Below are positions 1 to 11,313 of a stretch of 64,000 nt of DNA, piece after piece. The notes under the pieces were generated by a model that saw only the letters and a list, made by a program, of their open reading frames with translations, was not told the origin of the DNA and did no database searches. The DNA comes from Moniliella sp. 'wahieum' (Eukaryota; Basidiomycota; Moniliellomycetes; Moniliellales; Moniliellaceae): NCBI GenBank assembly GCA_003971905.1, contig RSEE01000012.1, forward strand, positions 806,001 to 870,000. Reading direction: 5' to 3'. Made by a program: the position numbers and the translations under genes. Every line of letters begins with the position of its first letter. The first letter of the stretch is position 1.

Positions 1-1917
1 GATTTGGGAGGTGGAGGCCGTAGGCATGGGAGCCAGCAACAGCGAGTTGCGAATGCCATGCTGAGCAATCTTGGTCTTGAGCTCGGCCCAGTCCCAGCGC
101 TCCGAAGGCTTAACCCCCCACATATCGTACTGCAGCTGCCCTTGCGAGACGGGGGAGCCTGCGTAAGTCTCATAGGGCCCCAACTCAGCTGCAATCTCGC
201 ACGAACGCTCCAAGGCGGCATGGTAGATCGTCTCAAAGATCTCCACATTGAGCTTCCGCGCCTCGGGACTATCAAACGGCATCCCCAAGATCTGGAACGC
301 ATCCGCCAATCCTTGCACTCCAATGCCAATGGGACGATGACGCATGTTGGACTTGCGCGCCTGCTCCACAGGATAGTAGTTGCCATCGATAATTTGTTCA
401 GGTTCGAGGTGAGCACCTTGGCCACCTGGTGCAATTTGGCAAAGTTGTACGTCTTGGTCGCTTGATCGATAAAAGTGGGAAGCGCAATGGACGCCAAATT
501 GCACACGGCCACCTCGTCCGGCGCACTGTACTCCATAATCTCGGTGCACAGATTGGAGCTCTTGATGGTACCCAGGTTCTTTTGGTTGGACTTGCGGTTG
601 GCCGCGTCCTTGTACAACATGAATGGGTTGCCCGTCTCGGTTTGGGCTTCGAGAATGGCATACCACAACTTTTGTGCCTTGACTGTCCGCTTGGGCGGCC
701 CTCGCGCTCGTACCGCTCATACAGCGCTTCAAACTCGTCGCCATACACATCCGACAGCCCAGGGCACTCGTTGGGGCACATGAGCGACCATTCCCCATTG
801 GCCTGGACGCGCTTCATGAACAAATCGGGGATCCAGAGCGCGTAGAAAAGCTCGCGGGCACGAAAGTCTTCCTTGCCATGCGTCTTGCGGAGCTCGACAA
901 ACTCAAAAATGTCCGAGTGCCACGGCTCAACGTAGATGGCAAACGCACCAGGACGTTTGTTGCCGCCTTGGTCAACGTAGCGAGCCGTGTTGTTAAAGAC
1001 GCGGAGCATGGGAACAATGCCATTGCTCACACCATTCGTGCCGGCAATGTAGGAGCCAGTGCCACGAATGTTGTGATGTGCAGTCCAATCCCGCCGGCGT
1101 CTTGGAGATCAGCGCACACGTCTTGAGTGTGTCGTAAATCCCCTCAATCGAGTCTTCTTGCATTGCAACAAGGAAACAGGAGGCCATCTGGGGGCGTGGC
1201 GTACCAGCGTTGAAGAGAGTAGGAGAGGCATGGGTAAAGTACCGCTCGGACATGAGGTTGTACGTCTCGATAGCTGCCTCGACATCGTGACCGTGGATAC
1301 CAACAGCGACACGCATCAGCATGTGCTGAGGCCGCTCAGCGACCTTGCCATTGATGCGGAGGAGGTAAGAACGTTCGAGCGTCTTGAACCCGAAAAAGTT
1401 GTAATGAAAGTCCCGCTCAAAGATGATGGCGCCGTCGAGCTGGTCCCGGTTGGCCATGACGGCTTGGTACGTCTCGGTCGAAATCATGGGCGCGTGCTTG
1501 CCAGTCTTGGGGTTGACATAGTCGTACAGGTCCTGGATGACGTTGCTAAACTGCTTTTTGGTCTCTTTGTGCAAGTTGGAAATGGCAATGCGGGCCGCAG
1601 CACAGCATAATCGGATGGGTCGTCGTCTTGTACGCGGCAGTCTCGGCAGCCAGGTTGTCCAGCTCGACCGTGGTTACGCCATCGTAGATGCCCTCAATGA
1701 CCCGCCGCGTGATCTCGATGGGGTCGACATAGTTTGAGTCGAGGCCGTAGCAGAGCTTGCTGATGCGGGCAGTGACCTTGTCAAACTTGACCGACTCCTT
1801 GCGGCCGTCTGGGAGGGGGGCGGAAGGAGGGGGGTCAGCAGCGCAGACGCAGGGCAGGAGCAGCAACCGCCGCGGGGCGAGTCGGAGACACGCACCGCGC
1901 TTGTAGACGTAGATCAT
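1..1917 (-). CDS. RNR1: Ribonucleoside-diphosphate reductase large subunit, 3' part missing
   Basis: Catalytic subunit of class I ribonucleotide reductase, which makes deoxyribonucleotides in the cytosol. The N-terminus reads MIYVYKR, then an 87-nt intron (1809-1895, GTGCGT...CAG), then [20 protein letters not shown], the classic start of the ATP-cone. Downstream are conserved stretches such as [20 protein letters not shown] (Cys of the active site), [20 protein letters not shown] and [14 protein letters not shown]. The window edge cuts the gene at [11 protein letters not shown], near residue 610 of roughly 800-900, so the C-terminal redox cysteines are outside. Single missing bases break the frame near 1604, 1597, 1095, 702 and 400; the protein is otherwise so conserved that sequencing error is likelier than decay. 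The promoter carries MCB boxes. Identity is certain. Confidence 0.95.
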
Positions 1918-2429
1918 GGGCAGCGAAGGAGAGGTGGTGGGCGGAAGAAGAGAAGGAAGAGGCGACGCGTGGGCTGTGTTGAGAGGACGAGGCTGCTGCT
2001 GATGGATGGGCGACGCGTTGGCGTTTTTTTCAGCGCCGGGGCCTGCCTCGCAAGCTTCCAGCGACGCCGCACACACACTGCCCCTGCGCCACCCGCGCCG
2101 CTTCGCGTCGCGTGGGAGCAGGCGACGCGCCGGTGTAGCCTGGGGAGGGCGGGGGGTGTCGGTCGGCGCGTACGCGTGTAGGGTTGCGCGCGTCTGGCTG
2201 GCTGGCCAACCGCAACGGAAAGGGGGCGGGAAATGAAATGGTGCGTATCATATTTCAGCCGTGGTTAATGATTTCCGAGGCTGAGGGATTCAATATTCAT
2301 CGTTCAATGTGCATCTCCTCTTGCACCGAATGCAATTGTGAAATGTTCACCCCCCCCCGCCGCGCAAAAAAAAAATCCCAAGACAAGCTCGCTTCTGGCG
2401 CAGCCCTCCCATACCACCCCAACCCAGCC
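1918..2429. promoter_or_regulatory. Divergent RNR1/NOB1 promoter with three MluI cell-cycle boxes
   Basis: This 512-bp gap separates the divergent RNR1 (minus) and NOB1 (plus) starts. It holds three exact ACGCGT hexamers at 1965-1970, 2013-2018 and 2172-2177, plus near-matches such as GACGCG around 2122. ACGCGT is the MluI cell-cycle box bound by MBF (Mbp1-Swi6), which drives RNR1 at G1/S in yeasts. The nearest box lies about 50 bp from the RNR1 ATG, so it may sit in the 5' leader or a TATA-less core promoter. The use by MBF here is inferred from the motif and neighbour. Confidence 0.7.
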
Positions 2430-4295
2430 ATGGTGTCCTTTGCCGAGATGGCGGCGCGCGCAGCCCCCGCCCGTGGCTGCGCCGGCGCCTGCACCTTCTG
2501 CTGGGCTCCCGCCGACCCGGCCCACGCCAAGACCCATGTTTCCACCTCCGAGAACCCGCCGCGCCCGCCGCGCCCGCCGCTCCTGCCTCCTCTGCGTCTG
2601 CTCCGGGTGAGCAGCAGGGCGAGAAGAAGGTGTATGGAGCCGCTCCCTCGCTGCCCTCGCTGCCCCTGCGCCTGCAAGCGGGTGGGGCATCGAGCATGTC
2701 GTCCTGGACGCCAGCCCCCTCTTGACCGGGGCAGGAGTGGAGCCGCTACGGGCGGCGCATGTTTGGATCCCATCGTCCGTGGCCGCTGAGATTAAGGATG
2801 TACATGCGCGCGAGGCATTTGAGCATATGAAGGTGGTCTTGGGCCAGGAACGGTTGCATTGTCCATCCTCCCCGCCAGTGCGTTAGCACGGGTACGCACC
2901 TTTGCTCGCCAAACGGGAGATTTGGCGGTCCTGTCCGGCCCGATTTGGACGTGGTCGCACTCGCCTTGTCGCTCGAGCTGGCTGCGCATGGCGAGTGGCG
3001 CATCCGCGATCGCCCCGGTGGACAGACGGGCCAACAGGCTTACGAGCGCGCGCACGCGCCCAAGCCAAACAAGTTAAGCGGACCAGCAAACCACAACCGA
3101 GGCGACTGCGTCAGCTTTCCCCCGCTTCAACTTCTGCCGCTCCTGCTCTTGCTTCTACCTCTGCGCCTGTCTCTGTCCCTGCATCGGAATCTGAGTCTGC
3201 TTCTACTCCTGCTTCTGGCTCGGACTCTGCACCTCTTTCCTACCCTGCCTCTGCGTCTGGTCCGGCACCACAAGCCGCAGCGGTGAATCCACAACAGCTA
3301 CTGCGAGTACCCCCGAGCCTGAGCAGGGTACTACGGCACAGTCTCGGCTTCCAGTGAGCAATCTGCTCCTTCACACCCACCAGCCCAGACATCAGCGCCG
3401 GCGCTCGCCCCCCCCGCCGCTGCCCACGCCCACCCGTCCGGGTCGCGAAGGGCTGACGGCGTTGGAGCAAGCACAAGCTGCCGCAGCTGCTGAGGCCGAG
3501 GAGGATTCGGAGGGGGAAGGCGGGGAGTGGATCACGGCGAGCAATGTGGCGGAACACAAGACGGTGGCGGCGGGTTTAGTCACGGAAAAGCTCGTGCGGA
3601 AGCCAAGGCCGCGGTGGGAGGGGATGCTCAGAATGCGGACGAGGTCAAGGCCAAAGCCAAGAAACCAATGGGGGTGGCCTGTGTGAGTGGGGACTTTGCG
3701 GTGCAGAATGTGTTGCTGTCGATGGGGGTGACGCTGGTGAGCATCGGAGGCAAGCGGGTGACCAAGGTGCAGAGTTGGATGCTGCGCTGCCATGGGTGCA
3801 TGAAACTGTGTCGGGACGTGACGCGCAAGTTTTGCCCCGTCTGTGGTGGAGCGACGTTGAACCGAGTGAGCGTGACAGCGACGGCAAAGCCCCGACCCAA
3901 GCTGTGGCCGGCACGGCCGCTGCGATGGGCGTCCACGTCCACCTCAAGGCCAACTACCAACCCAAAACGCGGCTTTGATCTACTCTTTGCCGGCCCCTAA
4001 GATGGGCCGTGCGTCGGAGGGCCCGACGCGCGGCGGTGCGGGCCGGAACCAAGAACCGATTCTGCGTGAAGACCAGAAGGAGTGGCAGCGTGCGTTGCAC
4101 AAGGATCAGTCCGAGACAAGCAAGGCGAATCGGCGTGCACAAAAGGCGGCCGACGAGGCAAGGCGTCCGGCGCGATGCCGCGTTTGGGGCAGGGGCTGGA
4201 TGGGGAGCTTGGATGCCAACTCGGTCTACATGGGACTACCAGCAATTGGGATGGGCCGACGCAACCCGAACGAGAAGCGGCGGGGACGCAAATGA
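2430..4295 (+). CDS. NOB1: 20S pre-rRNA D-site endonuclease NOB1
   Basis: Nob1 cuts the 3' end of 18S rRNA in late cytoplasmic 40S precursors. The PIN domain starts near 2690 with IEHVVLDASPLLTGAG and VWIPSSVAAEIKD, followed by RTFARQTGDLAVLSGPDLDV. A Ser/Ala/Pro-rich linker and an acidic patch (AEEDSEGEGGEW) precede a zinc ribbon with CHGC and CPVCGG pairs (about 3787-3845), then GVHVHLKANYQPKTR and the family's tail GMGRRNPNEK ending at a TGA at 4293. The frame changes several times by single bases, as elsewhere in the window. The first ATG at 2430 opens a low-complexity Pro/Ala region; the true start, or an early intron, is uncertain because the PIN domain normally begins within a few residues of the N-terminus. 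Confidence 0.88.
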
Positions 4296-5628
4296 AGAAA
4301 GAGGCCAGGAGATGCGATTGGGTCAGTACTACTACCATACGTGGTCTGAGACGGAGTGGATCACACTCGTATATTCATAGGAGCAGTCGTAGTAGTTTTA
4401 CCAAAGTCAAACGCGAGGAAGACAACACTTCTCGGCGGGCGTGTGGCCAGTAGTTTGAACTCAGCTAACACCCTCAGGTCAGCGCACGCGAGAGATCTAG
4501 GATCTACAACCGGCATTTTTCATAACATCATCAAGTAGAAGCTCCCCCTTTGCCCCTAGGCGACTGGTCCCTGTCGTTATGCAGCTTCTTCAAGCTTCAG
4601 CAGACCCTTGGCCGTCGCCCGTTTCGACGGCTATCCTATAGAACGTCCACCGAGCCACTGCCACCAGCCACACTGCCTGGACAATTCCGCGGGCCCACAC
4701 CACGGTCAAAGGGTCACTGGGGAGGGAATTTGGTCTTCTCCGTGCAAGGCGAAACAGTGTCGTTGTCATACATTTCTCATTGCACGAGAGAGGACGCATT
4801 AAATATTGACCGTCCTCTCTCCCCATTCTCCCTCTTTCCCCTTTTCTCCGTTGATGGACACTGTCATATTGTTGTTGGGCTGCGCATGAGTCATTCATAT
4901 CCTGATCGAGCCCCACACTTGTGATGTGGTTCCTTGGTAGCCGGGAAGCGGAACCCCGCCTCGCTTTGCTATAATTCCCGCGACCGATGACTCGATGACT
5001 CCCCGAGATCAATAAAGCACAACAGGCGAAGGATAAGGACATCGATAAGGCCTAAGCGCCCCAAAGGCGTCGGCCTACTAAGGACAATTGATACTTGACA
5101 ATCGGCATATGCACCAAATTTATCGCAGCCACGGGACAGCTATGCCAAGCAAGGTACCTACTACTAGGAATTGCCATGTCCATTCAGCAACTCATCAGTA
5201 CTCAGTCTCAGCTACTACGCCTGGCCTGCCTTCAAGAGCTTCAAGCTTCAAGCTTGATCGGGTCACCGCTCCCGTACCGTTGGGGGATGGCTGATGGTCT
5301 GCCCGTGACTCGGAGCTACCGGCTGGCGGATTGCTTTTTGCCGCGGGAGCGAGGACGTCGGAGTATGGCCAAGCGCAGGTAGGGGGCAGCAGTGCCAGGA
5401 CATCCCTCTGCTGGCCCGAATTTCCAGCGCAACCTTGGAGCGCTCGCTCTCATTGTTCCTCTCGCCGTCTCAAGGAGCAGCGCCTCCTCGCTACTATTAC
5501 TAAGCTCAGTGCTCCCATCTCCTGCCCTTCATCTCCGCCACCCCCATCGCTGTCCTCTGCCCTCATCGAGATCTCAGCCACCCTCCCCGCTGCCTCCATC
5601 GCCGCTTCCACTGCCACCGCCACCAACC
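4296..5628. other. Intergenic region between NOB1 and BAT
   Basis: No conserved ORF, tRNA or repeat family was recognised in these 1.3 kb. Short tandem words occur, for example overlapping CTTCAAGCTT units at 5226-5251 and AGTACT near 5199. The last 200 bp before the BAT start are C/T-rich, as expected for a fungal core promoter and leader. Confidence 0.5.
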
Positions 5629-6775
5629 ATGTCGCGCTTCGCCAGCCCCGCTCGATGCGTCGAAACTGAAGGTGACGCCCAACAAAGCGTTCGAAGGGGT
5701 GCAGCCTGAATTTGCCAAGTACAAGTTTGGCACCACCTTTGCCCCGCACATGCTGGTGGTCGACTGGGATGCCTCGACGGGGTGGGGTGTACCCGAGATT
5801 GTGCCGTACGGGAACTTGGCCGTGTCGCCTGCTGCGCCGACGTTGCATTATGCCTCGGGTCTGTTCGAGGGTTGAAGGCCTACAAGTCCGACGCGGGAGA
5901 TGTCCTCCTCCGCCCGGACATGAACATGGCCCGGATGAACCGCTCGGCCACCCGCCTGGGCCTGCCGACGTTTGACAGTGCCGAGGCCATCAAACTGATT
6001 CGCCAGCTGATCAAGATCGATCAGGAGTGGGTACCTCCTATCAAGGGCGGTGCGCTCTACGTCCGCCCCACCTTGATTGGCACCACCGCCAGCTTGGCAG
6101 TTCACACAACCTAGTCATGCCAAATGGTTTGTCATCACTTCCCCGTTGGGGCTCTTACTTTGCGCCCACCAAAAACGGCAAGCCGCGCGGCGTCCGGCTC
6201 CTGGCCAGGGACGACATTGCTCGTGCCTGGACCAATGGGACGGGGTCGTTCAAGTTGGGGGCCAACTACGGCCCCACCTTTGTCCCGACGAAGAAGCAAC
6301 AAGCAGGGCTGACCAGATCCTTGGATCTTCAAAGGCGAAGTGACGAGGTGGGTGCCATGAACTTTTCTTGGTATTCACCTTGCCGGACGGAACGTACGAA
6401 GTGGCTACCGCGCCGCTGGAGGATGGCTACATCCCGGGTGTGAACGGGACTCGATCCTAGCCCTGCTGCGGGAACATGTAAGTGGCCAAGTCGTCTCCCG
6501 GGCCTGCCTGGCCCGCGAAGATCAAGGTGAGCGAGCGCAAAATCTTGTTTGATGAGGTGCGCACCGCGGCACAGCAAGGTCGGCTAGCCGAGGCGTTTGG
6601 CGCCGGTACCGCAGCCATCATCTCGCCGGTGGAGGAGATTGGCTGGAAGGGCGAGTCGATCGGTGTGCCGATTGGGGAGGACGGCCAGGGCGAGTTTGCT
6701 CGAGTGCTGCTCAAGGAGCTGTCGGAGCGCCAACGTGGTACACAGTCCCACCCGGGCTGGAGTGTCAAGGTGTAA
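5629..6775 (+). CDS. BAT1: Branched-chain amino acid aminotransferase
   Basis: PLP-dependent (fold type IV) enzyme that interconverts Leu, Ile and Val with their 2-oxo acids. The ATG at 5629 gives MSRFASP, then after a one-base gap PLDASKLKVTPNKAF, GTTFAPHMLVVDWD, TLHYASGLFEG|LKAYK, GGALYVRPTLIGT, PVGSYFAPTKNG (in shifted frames), EVGAMNF and the C-terminal AKIKVSERKILFDEV...GTAAIISPVEEI, ending SVKV-TAA. These are the hallmark blocks of the eukaryotic BCAT family. The N-terminus is short and lacks an evident presequence, so a cytosolic form is more likely. At least five one-base gaps interrupt it (about 5648, 5874, 6110, 6150, 6320), none with splice signals. The symbol follows yeast usage; which paralogue it is cannot be told. 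Confidence 0.9.
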
Positions 6776-7845
6776 AAAGTATACCCGCGGCGGCATCTGG
6801 CCAAGACGGAAAGAACGGGATGAGTTCCTAAGAGTGTCACAACGTGTGTGAGGAGGTAGGCAGCGAAGACTGCCGCAGAGACTGCTGCCAAAGATGCGAC
6901 GTAGGTAGCAGCACACCCCCCCAGCGCGACTCGCAGCCTACGGCCCAATGATTAATGAATGGTCCTAGCGTTGTTCATTGTACCGGCGCCAAGGCCTGCA
7001 GGACAGATGGAAAGTGCCCCACAGGAGCAACGAAGCGACGGAGCACGCGGGTTCTGACTAAGGTACGCCACATAAACAACACTGGCTCGACGCAGTGGAT
7101 GTGGCGAGGGGGTTGAGTTGGCAGGCGCCGCGCAGCCCGATCGCAGCCCATCGCCCCGTGGGGTAATCGGGAAACGCGCACCAATCGAGAGCGGCTGGTG
7201 GACAGGGGCGCATCGGGCTGTGGGGCATGGCACTGGTGCGATGGATGGGGCGATGCGCATGGGGACGGGCGCAAGGCGGAGGGCAGGGAAGACGGGCCGG
7301 GGGAGGTGGTGGGGGAGGAGCAGAGGCCGGAATTGGCTCCGCACTCCCGGCGGACGAAAGGCGGCGAGCGAAAGGCGGCGAGCTGATAAGTACTAAGTAC
7401 TAAGTACTAGTATGGAGGCCATGCATGCGCCTGCGTTGCCCTCAGACACAGTGCGTCCGGTGGCTGATACCGCCCGACAGCCCCCGTGCGGCGGCGGCGG
7501 CTGCGATCGGCGCGCGCAGCACAGCGCAGCACTGCTGCGCACTCTCGGCGGTTCGGCCCGAGCGTATTTGCGATGGGAGGCAGGCCGGTGCATGATTGTG
7601 GATGGGTGACGTGTGATGACGTTGAGCGGCTGAGCACTAAACGCGTTGGACGGACGCAACAGTGCCTCCGTGCCGCCATGCCGCGCTTCAGCAGCTGATA
7701 CAGCGCGCCGATATTGATAGCAGGCACCGATAGTCGATTCTCGATGCCCGTTGTTGCCCCGGCACCAACACGGCCCCCTGCCGGATAAAAGACAGCGAGA
7801 TTTCTGGGCCGCCTCTTTCTTCGCCTGCTGCCTCCCCCTCCTCCC
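6776..7845. other. Intergenic region upstream of GUD1
   Basis: No gene recognised. ORFs here on either strand are Arg/Ala-rich shadows of GC-rich DNA. A micro-tandem of AAGTACT repeats runs through TACTAGTA at 7387-7412. A GGATAAAAG motif at about 7783, some 60 bp upstream of the GUD1 ATG, could be a TATA-like element. Confidence 0.45.
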
Positions 7846-9895
7846 ATGGTGCCCATCCCGCTCACCGCCGGCACCCGCGCCCCCGCGATCGCCATCCACC
7901 CTTCCCGCCCACATCCGTCCCTGCCCGCCCCGCCCCTCCTTCAGCGCCGGCAGCCCCACTCGCTGGGTGCTCTGGCCCAGGTGCCCCGCCGCCGCAAGGT
8001 CTTTTTTGGCGCCCTTGCTTCGTCCAAGTCAGCGCTTGAGCTGGAGCTCATCGAGCATGCCGTGCTCGGTGTCGATGAGCACGGCACCATTGCTTTCAAG
8101 GACGATGTCGGTGAGCGCGTCAAGGGCTCGCCTCGCTTGGCACGGGCGCCGACGGACTGCTCAGCATGTCTCTCACGCCCCTCAGTCCCGAAGCCAGCAG
8201 CCCGATTGGCTCCCTCGGTACCTCCTACGATGCCTCTTTCCGTATCCGTCACTCGCCTCTTACAGCTACCGAACTGGCTGCCGAGCGGGCCGCGTCTATG
8301 GATGGGACCCCACTTCCTACGACCTCATCTACCTTGGTCATGGAGACTTTCTGATGCCAGGCATGGTGGACACTCACACCGTATGTTGCCCTCTCCCTTC
8401 CCCTGTCCCCTTTCCCGTGTAACTGTATGGTGTTGGTGGTAAACTGACGCGGCCGAAATAGCACGCGTGCCAAGTGCCCAACCTAGGCTTGGGACAGCAG
8501 TACGAACTGCTCGATTGGCTTCAGAACGTCACCTTCCCCCGGGAAGCCAAGTATGCCGACGTGGCGTATGCTCAGCGGGCGTATGCATCGGTTGTGCAGC
8601 GCGTTCTGGATGCGGGTACAACGACGGCATGCTACTATGCTTCCTTGCATCTGGAAGCTACCAAGGTGCTGGCTGAAACGTGTACCTTGAAAGGTCAGCG
8701 GGCCTTGGTGGGCAAGTGCCAAATGAACGCCAACTCACCCGACTTTTACCGCGAAGAGTCGGTGGAGGCGAGCATGCGCGACACGCGCGCGTTTGTCGAG
8801 TACTGTCGCCAACTAGCTGCTGCCGAGCGGGTGGCCAAGGGCTTGCCTGTGCTCAAAGACCCACTCCCCTCAGCTTTGGTTCAACCGATCCTCACACCGC
8901 GCTTTGCCATCTCCTGCACCTCGGAGCTGCTCCAGGCCGTGGGCGACGAGGTAAAGACCGACCCCACGCTGCGCATCCAGACCCACACGTCGGAAAATGC
9001 CGGAGAAATTGCGTTTACCAAGCAGCTCTTCCCGCATGCTGGAGACACCTATGTGGGGATCTACGACCACTTTGGTATCCTTACTCCACGTACCGTCCTT
9101 GCCCATGCAGTTCACCTGGACGAGACGGAGATGCAATTGATTGCCACAAGAGGATGTGGCGTCTCCCACTGCCCCACCAGCAACATGAACATTCGCTCTG
9201 GGTATGCCCGGGTGGGAGAGATGCTCAACCGTGGAATCAAAGTTGGGCTCGGGACGGACGTGTGGGGGTACGGTATCTCGCTTCTCTCGGCTATCCGGGA
9301 TGCAGCAACAACCGCCAAGGCGTTGACCTTGCCCTCAGTGTATGCCACCTCGGACGAAGGTCAGGCACAAGGTGCGACCGACAAGACCGAAGCAGTCGGG
9401 ATCCTGAACCTTTCGACCGCCTCGAAAGCGTGCGTGGATGAAGGGACGCATGACTTTACCAAGGGACCTCTCCCAATTGCCACCCTCTTCTTCCTTGCCA
9501 CATTGGGCTCAGCCCAGGTGGCCTCGTTGGAGGAGAAGATTGGGTCGTTGGAGGTGGGCAAGGCGTTTGATGCGCTTCACATCCACATGGACGACCCTTA
9601 CGATTACGGCGAGGAGGATGCGCTTCATTTCACCTCTCCCTTCTCACCCGACACAGTTGCCACGCCCCCCGACGAAGACTTGCATGCGCATGCCGGCCAC
9701 GGCGCCGGTCACCCACGCACCAACGGACTCTGGGCCCACCCGCACGAAGACGACCTGGACGAGCTGGTGGAACGGTTCCTGTTCTGCGGTGACGACCGCG
9801 CCATCTGCTCGGTGTATGTCCAGGGCCGCCGGGTCGACTCGAAGGCCAAGACGGTGGAGGCGCGGGTGGCGCGCCTGAGCATGGTGAGCAAGTAG
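7846..9895 (+). CDS. GUD1: Guanine deaminase
   Basis: Amidohydrolase that converts guanine to xanthine and ammonia in purine salvage. The N-terminal part carries RRRKVFFGALASSK, ELELIEHAVLGVDEHGTIAF and GHGDFLMPGMVDTHT; an 81-nt intron (8381-8461, GTATGT...AAATAG, branch AACTGAC) splits the zinc-binding motif THT|HACQ. From 8462 to the TAG at 9893 the frame is clean for 473 residues, including LTPRFAISCTSELLQA, QTHTSENAGEI, VLAHAVHLDETEM, GVSHCPTSNMNIRSG and the metal-binding GLGTDVWGYG. A Pro/His/Asp-rich insertion (about 9640-9750) precedes a typical C-terminus. The region 8110-8340 needs one or two one-base corrections, and the exact start (7846 or an internal site) is uncertain. Confidence 0.93.
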
Positions 9896-10244
9896 CGTCG
9901 CAGTACCCGTCGCAGTATTAGTAGTAGTTTTCCTCTCGTATTTACGTTGTGCCTTCAACACGCATGCACATACCCCGCCTGTCTAGTATGGATGACCAAC
10001 CATCTTGTCCGCTTCAATCCCATGCATCCCCATCCCATTGTTGGCCATTCCACAGACAGGTGTTTGTATTCTCACAATGCACGTAGGATGAAGCTCCTCA
10101 GGATTACTAGTTGCTCCAACAGCACCACGGGCTGCGCTTAATCGGTGCAAGTACCGGCTATCCGAAGAACCAACGATTTTGACGCTGAGGCCTCTCTCCG
10201 CCATCGCCGGTAGCCCCATCACCGTCACCGCCATCGTTCCCGCC
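9896..10244. other. Short intergenic region after GUD1
   Basis: About 350 bp with no recognised gene. It must contain the GUD1 3' end and the promoter of the next plus-strand gene. An ACTAGT word occurs at about 10107. Confidence 0.4.
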
Positions 10245-11118
10245 ATGCTGCCTGCCGTGACGGCTGCCCGGCGCTGCGGCCTGCGTCTCCCTCCCCTCGT
10301 GCGCGCCTTGTCCACCACCCGCCTCGGCTCCCCATCCCCGCTTCCGCCGCACGAGTACTGGCTGCGCATCGGGCGAGCCGCTGAGGTGCTGGAAAAAAGC
10401 CTCCCGTCCTTCCTGGAAGTAGGGCTGGTGGACTACCCCGACCTCCACCACCACCCCGACCAGGCCTCCAGCTCCAGCTCCAGCCCCCCCTCTACCCCAT
10501 CCAAATGGGTTCCCCACCTCCCCCACCTTACCGATGGCATTTTGGCCCCCCTCACCCCCTCTGCCCCTGACGACAGCATCTACCACCCTTCCATCCAGTT
10601 CGTCCTCCGCCCCCCCCTGGGCTCCGACGAGGCAGTGGCCAATGCTCTGCGTTCCTCCCGCCCCACTTCCCCCAACTCCGATCCACTTCTCTGGAAGAGC
10701 GCTGTACCTGGCCTCGGGCCAGGTGCTCAAGACGGCGCTGCATGTGCTCTTTGTCCGGCCCGAGGTGGTGCTGGATGGGATGAAGCTGCAAGGGTCGGAA
10801 GAAGGGGATCAGTTTGGTGGTGCGTCTGCGTCTGCTGGGTCAGATCCGTCTGATGCGCACCCCCACGAGTACACGGTCGTGTTCAAGTACACCTTTGACC
10901 GGTCTACAGGCCAGATCCGTGTCCACTCGGTCGAACGGATCCAGCCTGCCCCAACACGCCATCTGTGGGCAGGCCTAATGGGCGCGCTGCGCTTGGCCAG
11001 CGTCGCCCGACCTACCACCACATTGTTTGTGCCCCACCTTTACCCCCTTCCCCAGCCCCAGCCCCAGCCTCAGTCAGTACCCCTCCCGCAGCTGCAGCAG
11101 CGTCCCCCCGACGCATAG
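10245..11118 (+). CDS. Small predicted mitochondrial protein, unknown function
   Basis: The ATG at 10245 gives MLPAVTAARRCGLRLPPLVR followed by ALSTTR, an Arg-rich, acid-free leader that looks like a mitochondrial presequence. A Ser/Pro/His-rich section follows, then, after a one-base shift near 10690, a folded-looking core: YLASGQVLKTALHVLFVRPE, YTVVFKYTFDRSTGQIRVHS, VERIQPAPTRHLWAGLMGAL. This core recalls small SnoaL-like (DUF2358-type) fungal proteins, but I cannot confirm that. The C-terminus is a Pro/Gln repeat ending at a TAG at 11116. It converges on NUP133 with about 195 bp between stops. Confidence 0.6.
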
Positions 11119-11313
11119 CTTCCCGGCAGCCAATTGCGGTTCCCTACGCAACATGTCCTGACCTGAGGCCTACGGTCCTACGGTGCGAGGGCCCCTGAGG
11201 GGGCCGAGCTGACCCTGCCAGCCAGGTCCTTCCCGATCTACCAAAGCGCATACCCTTTTCCTACCACCACTTGTCAAATGGATTCTTTTACTGCTAGACC
11301 CAGGTTGCCGTTT

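Noticed and set aside
1-6775. RNR1, NOB1 and BAT as pseudogenes
   Set aside because: They are essential or central genes, all breaks are single missing bases, and conserved residues are intact on both sides of each break.
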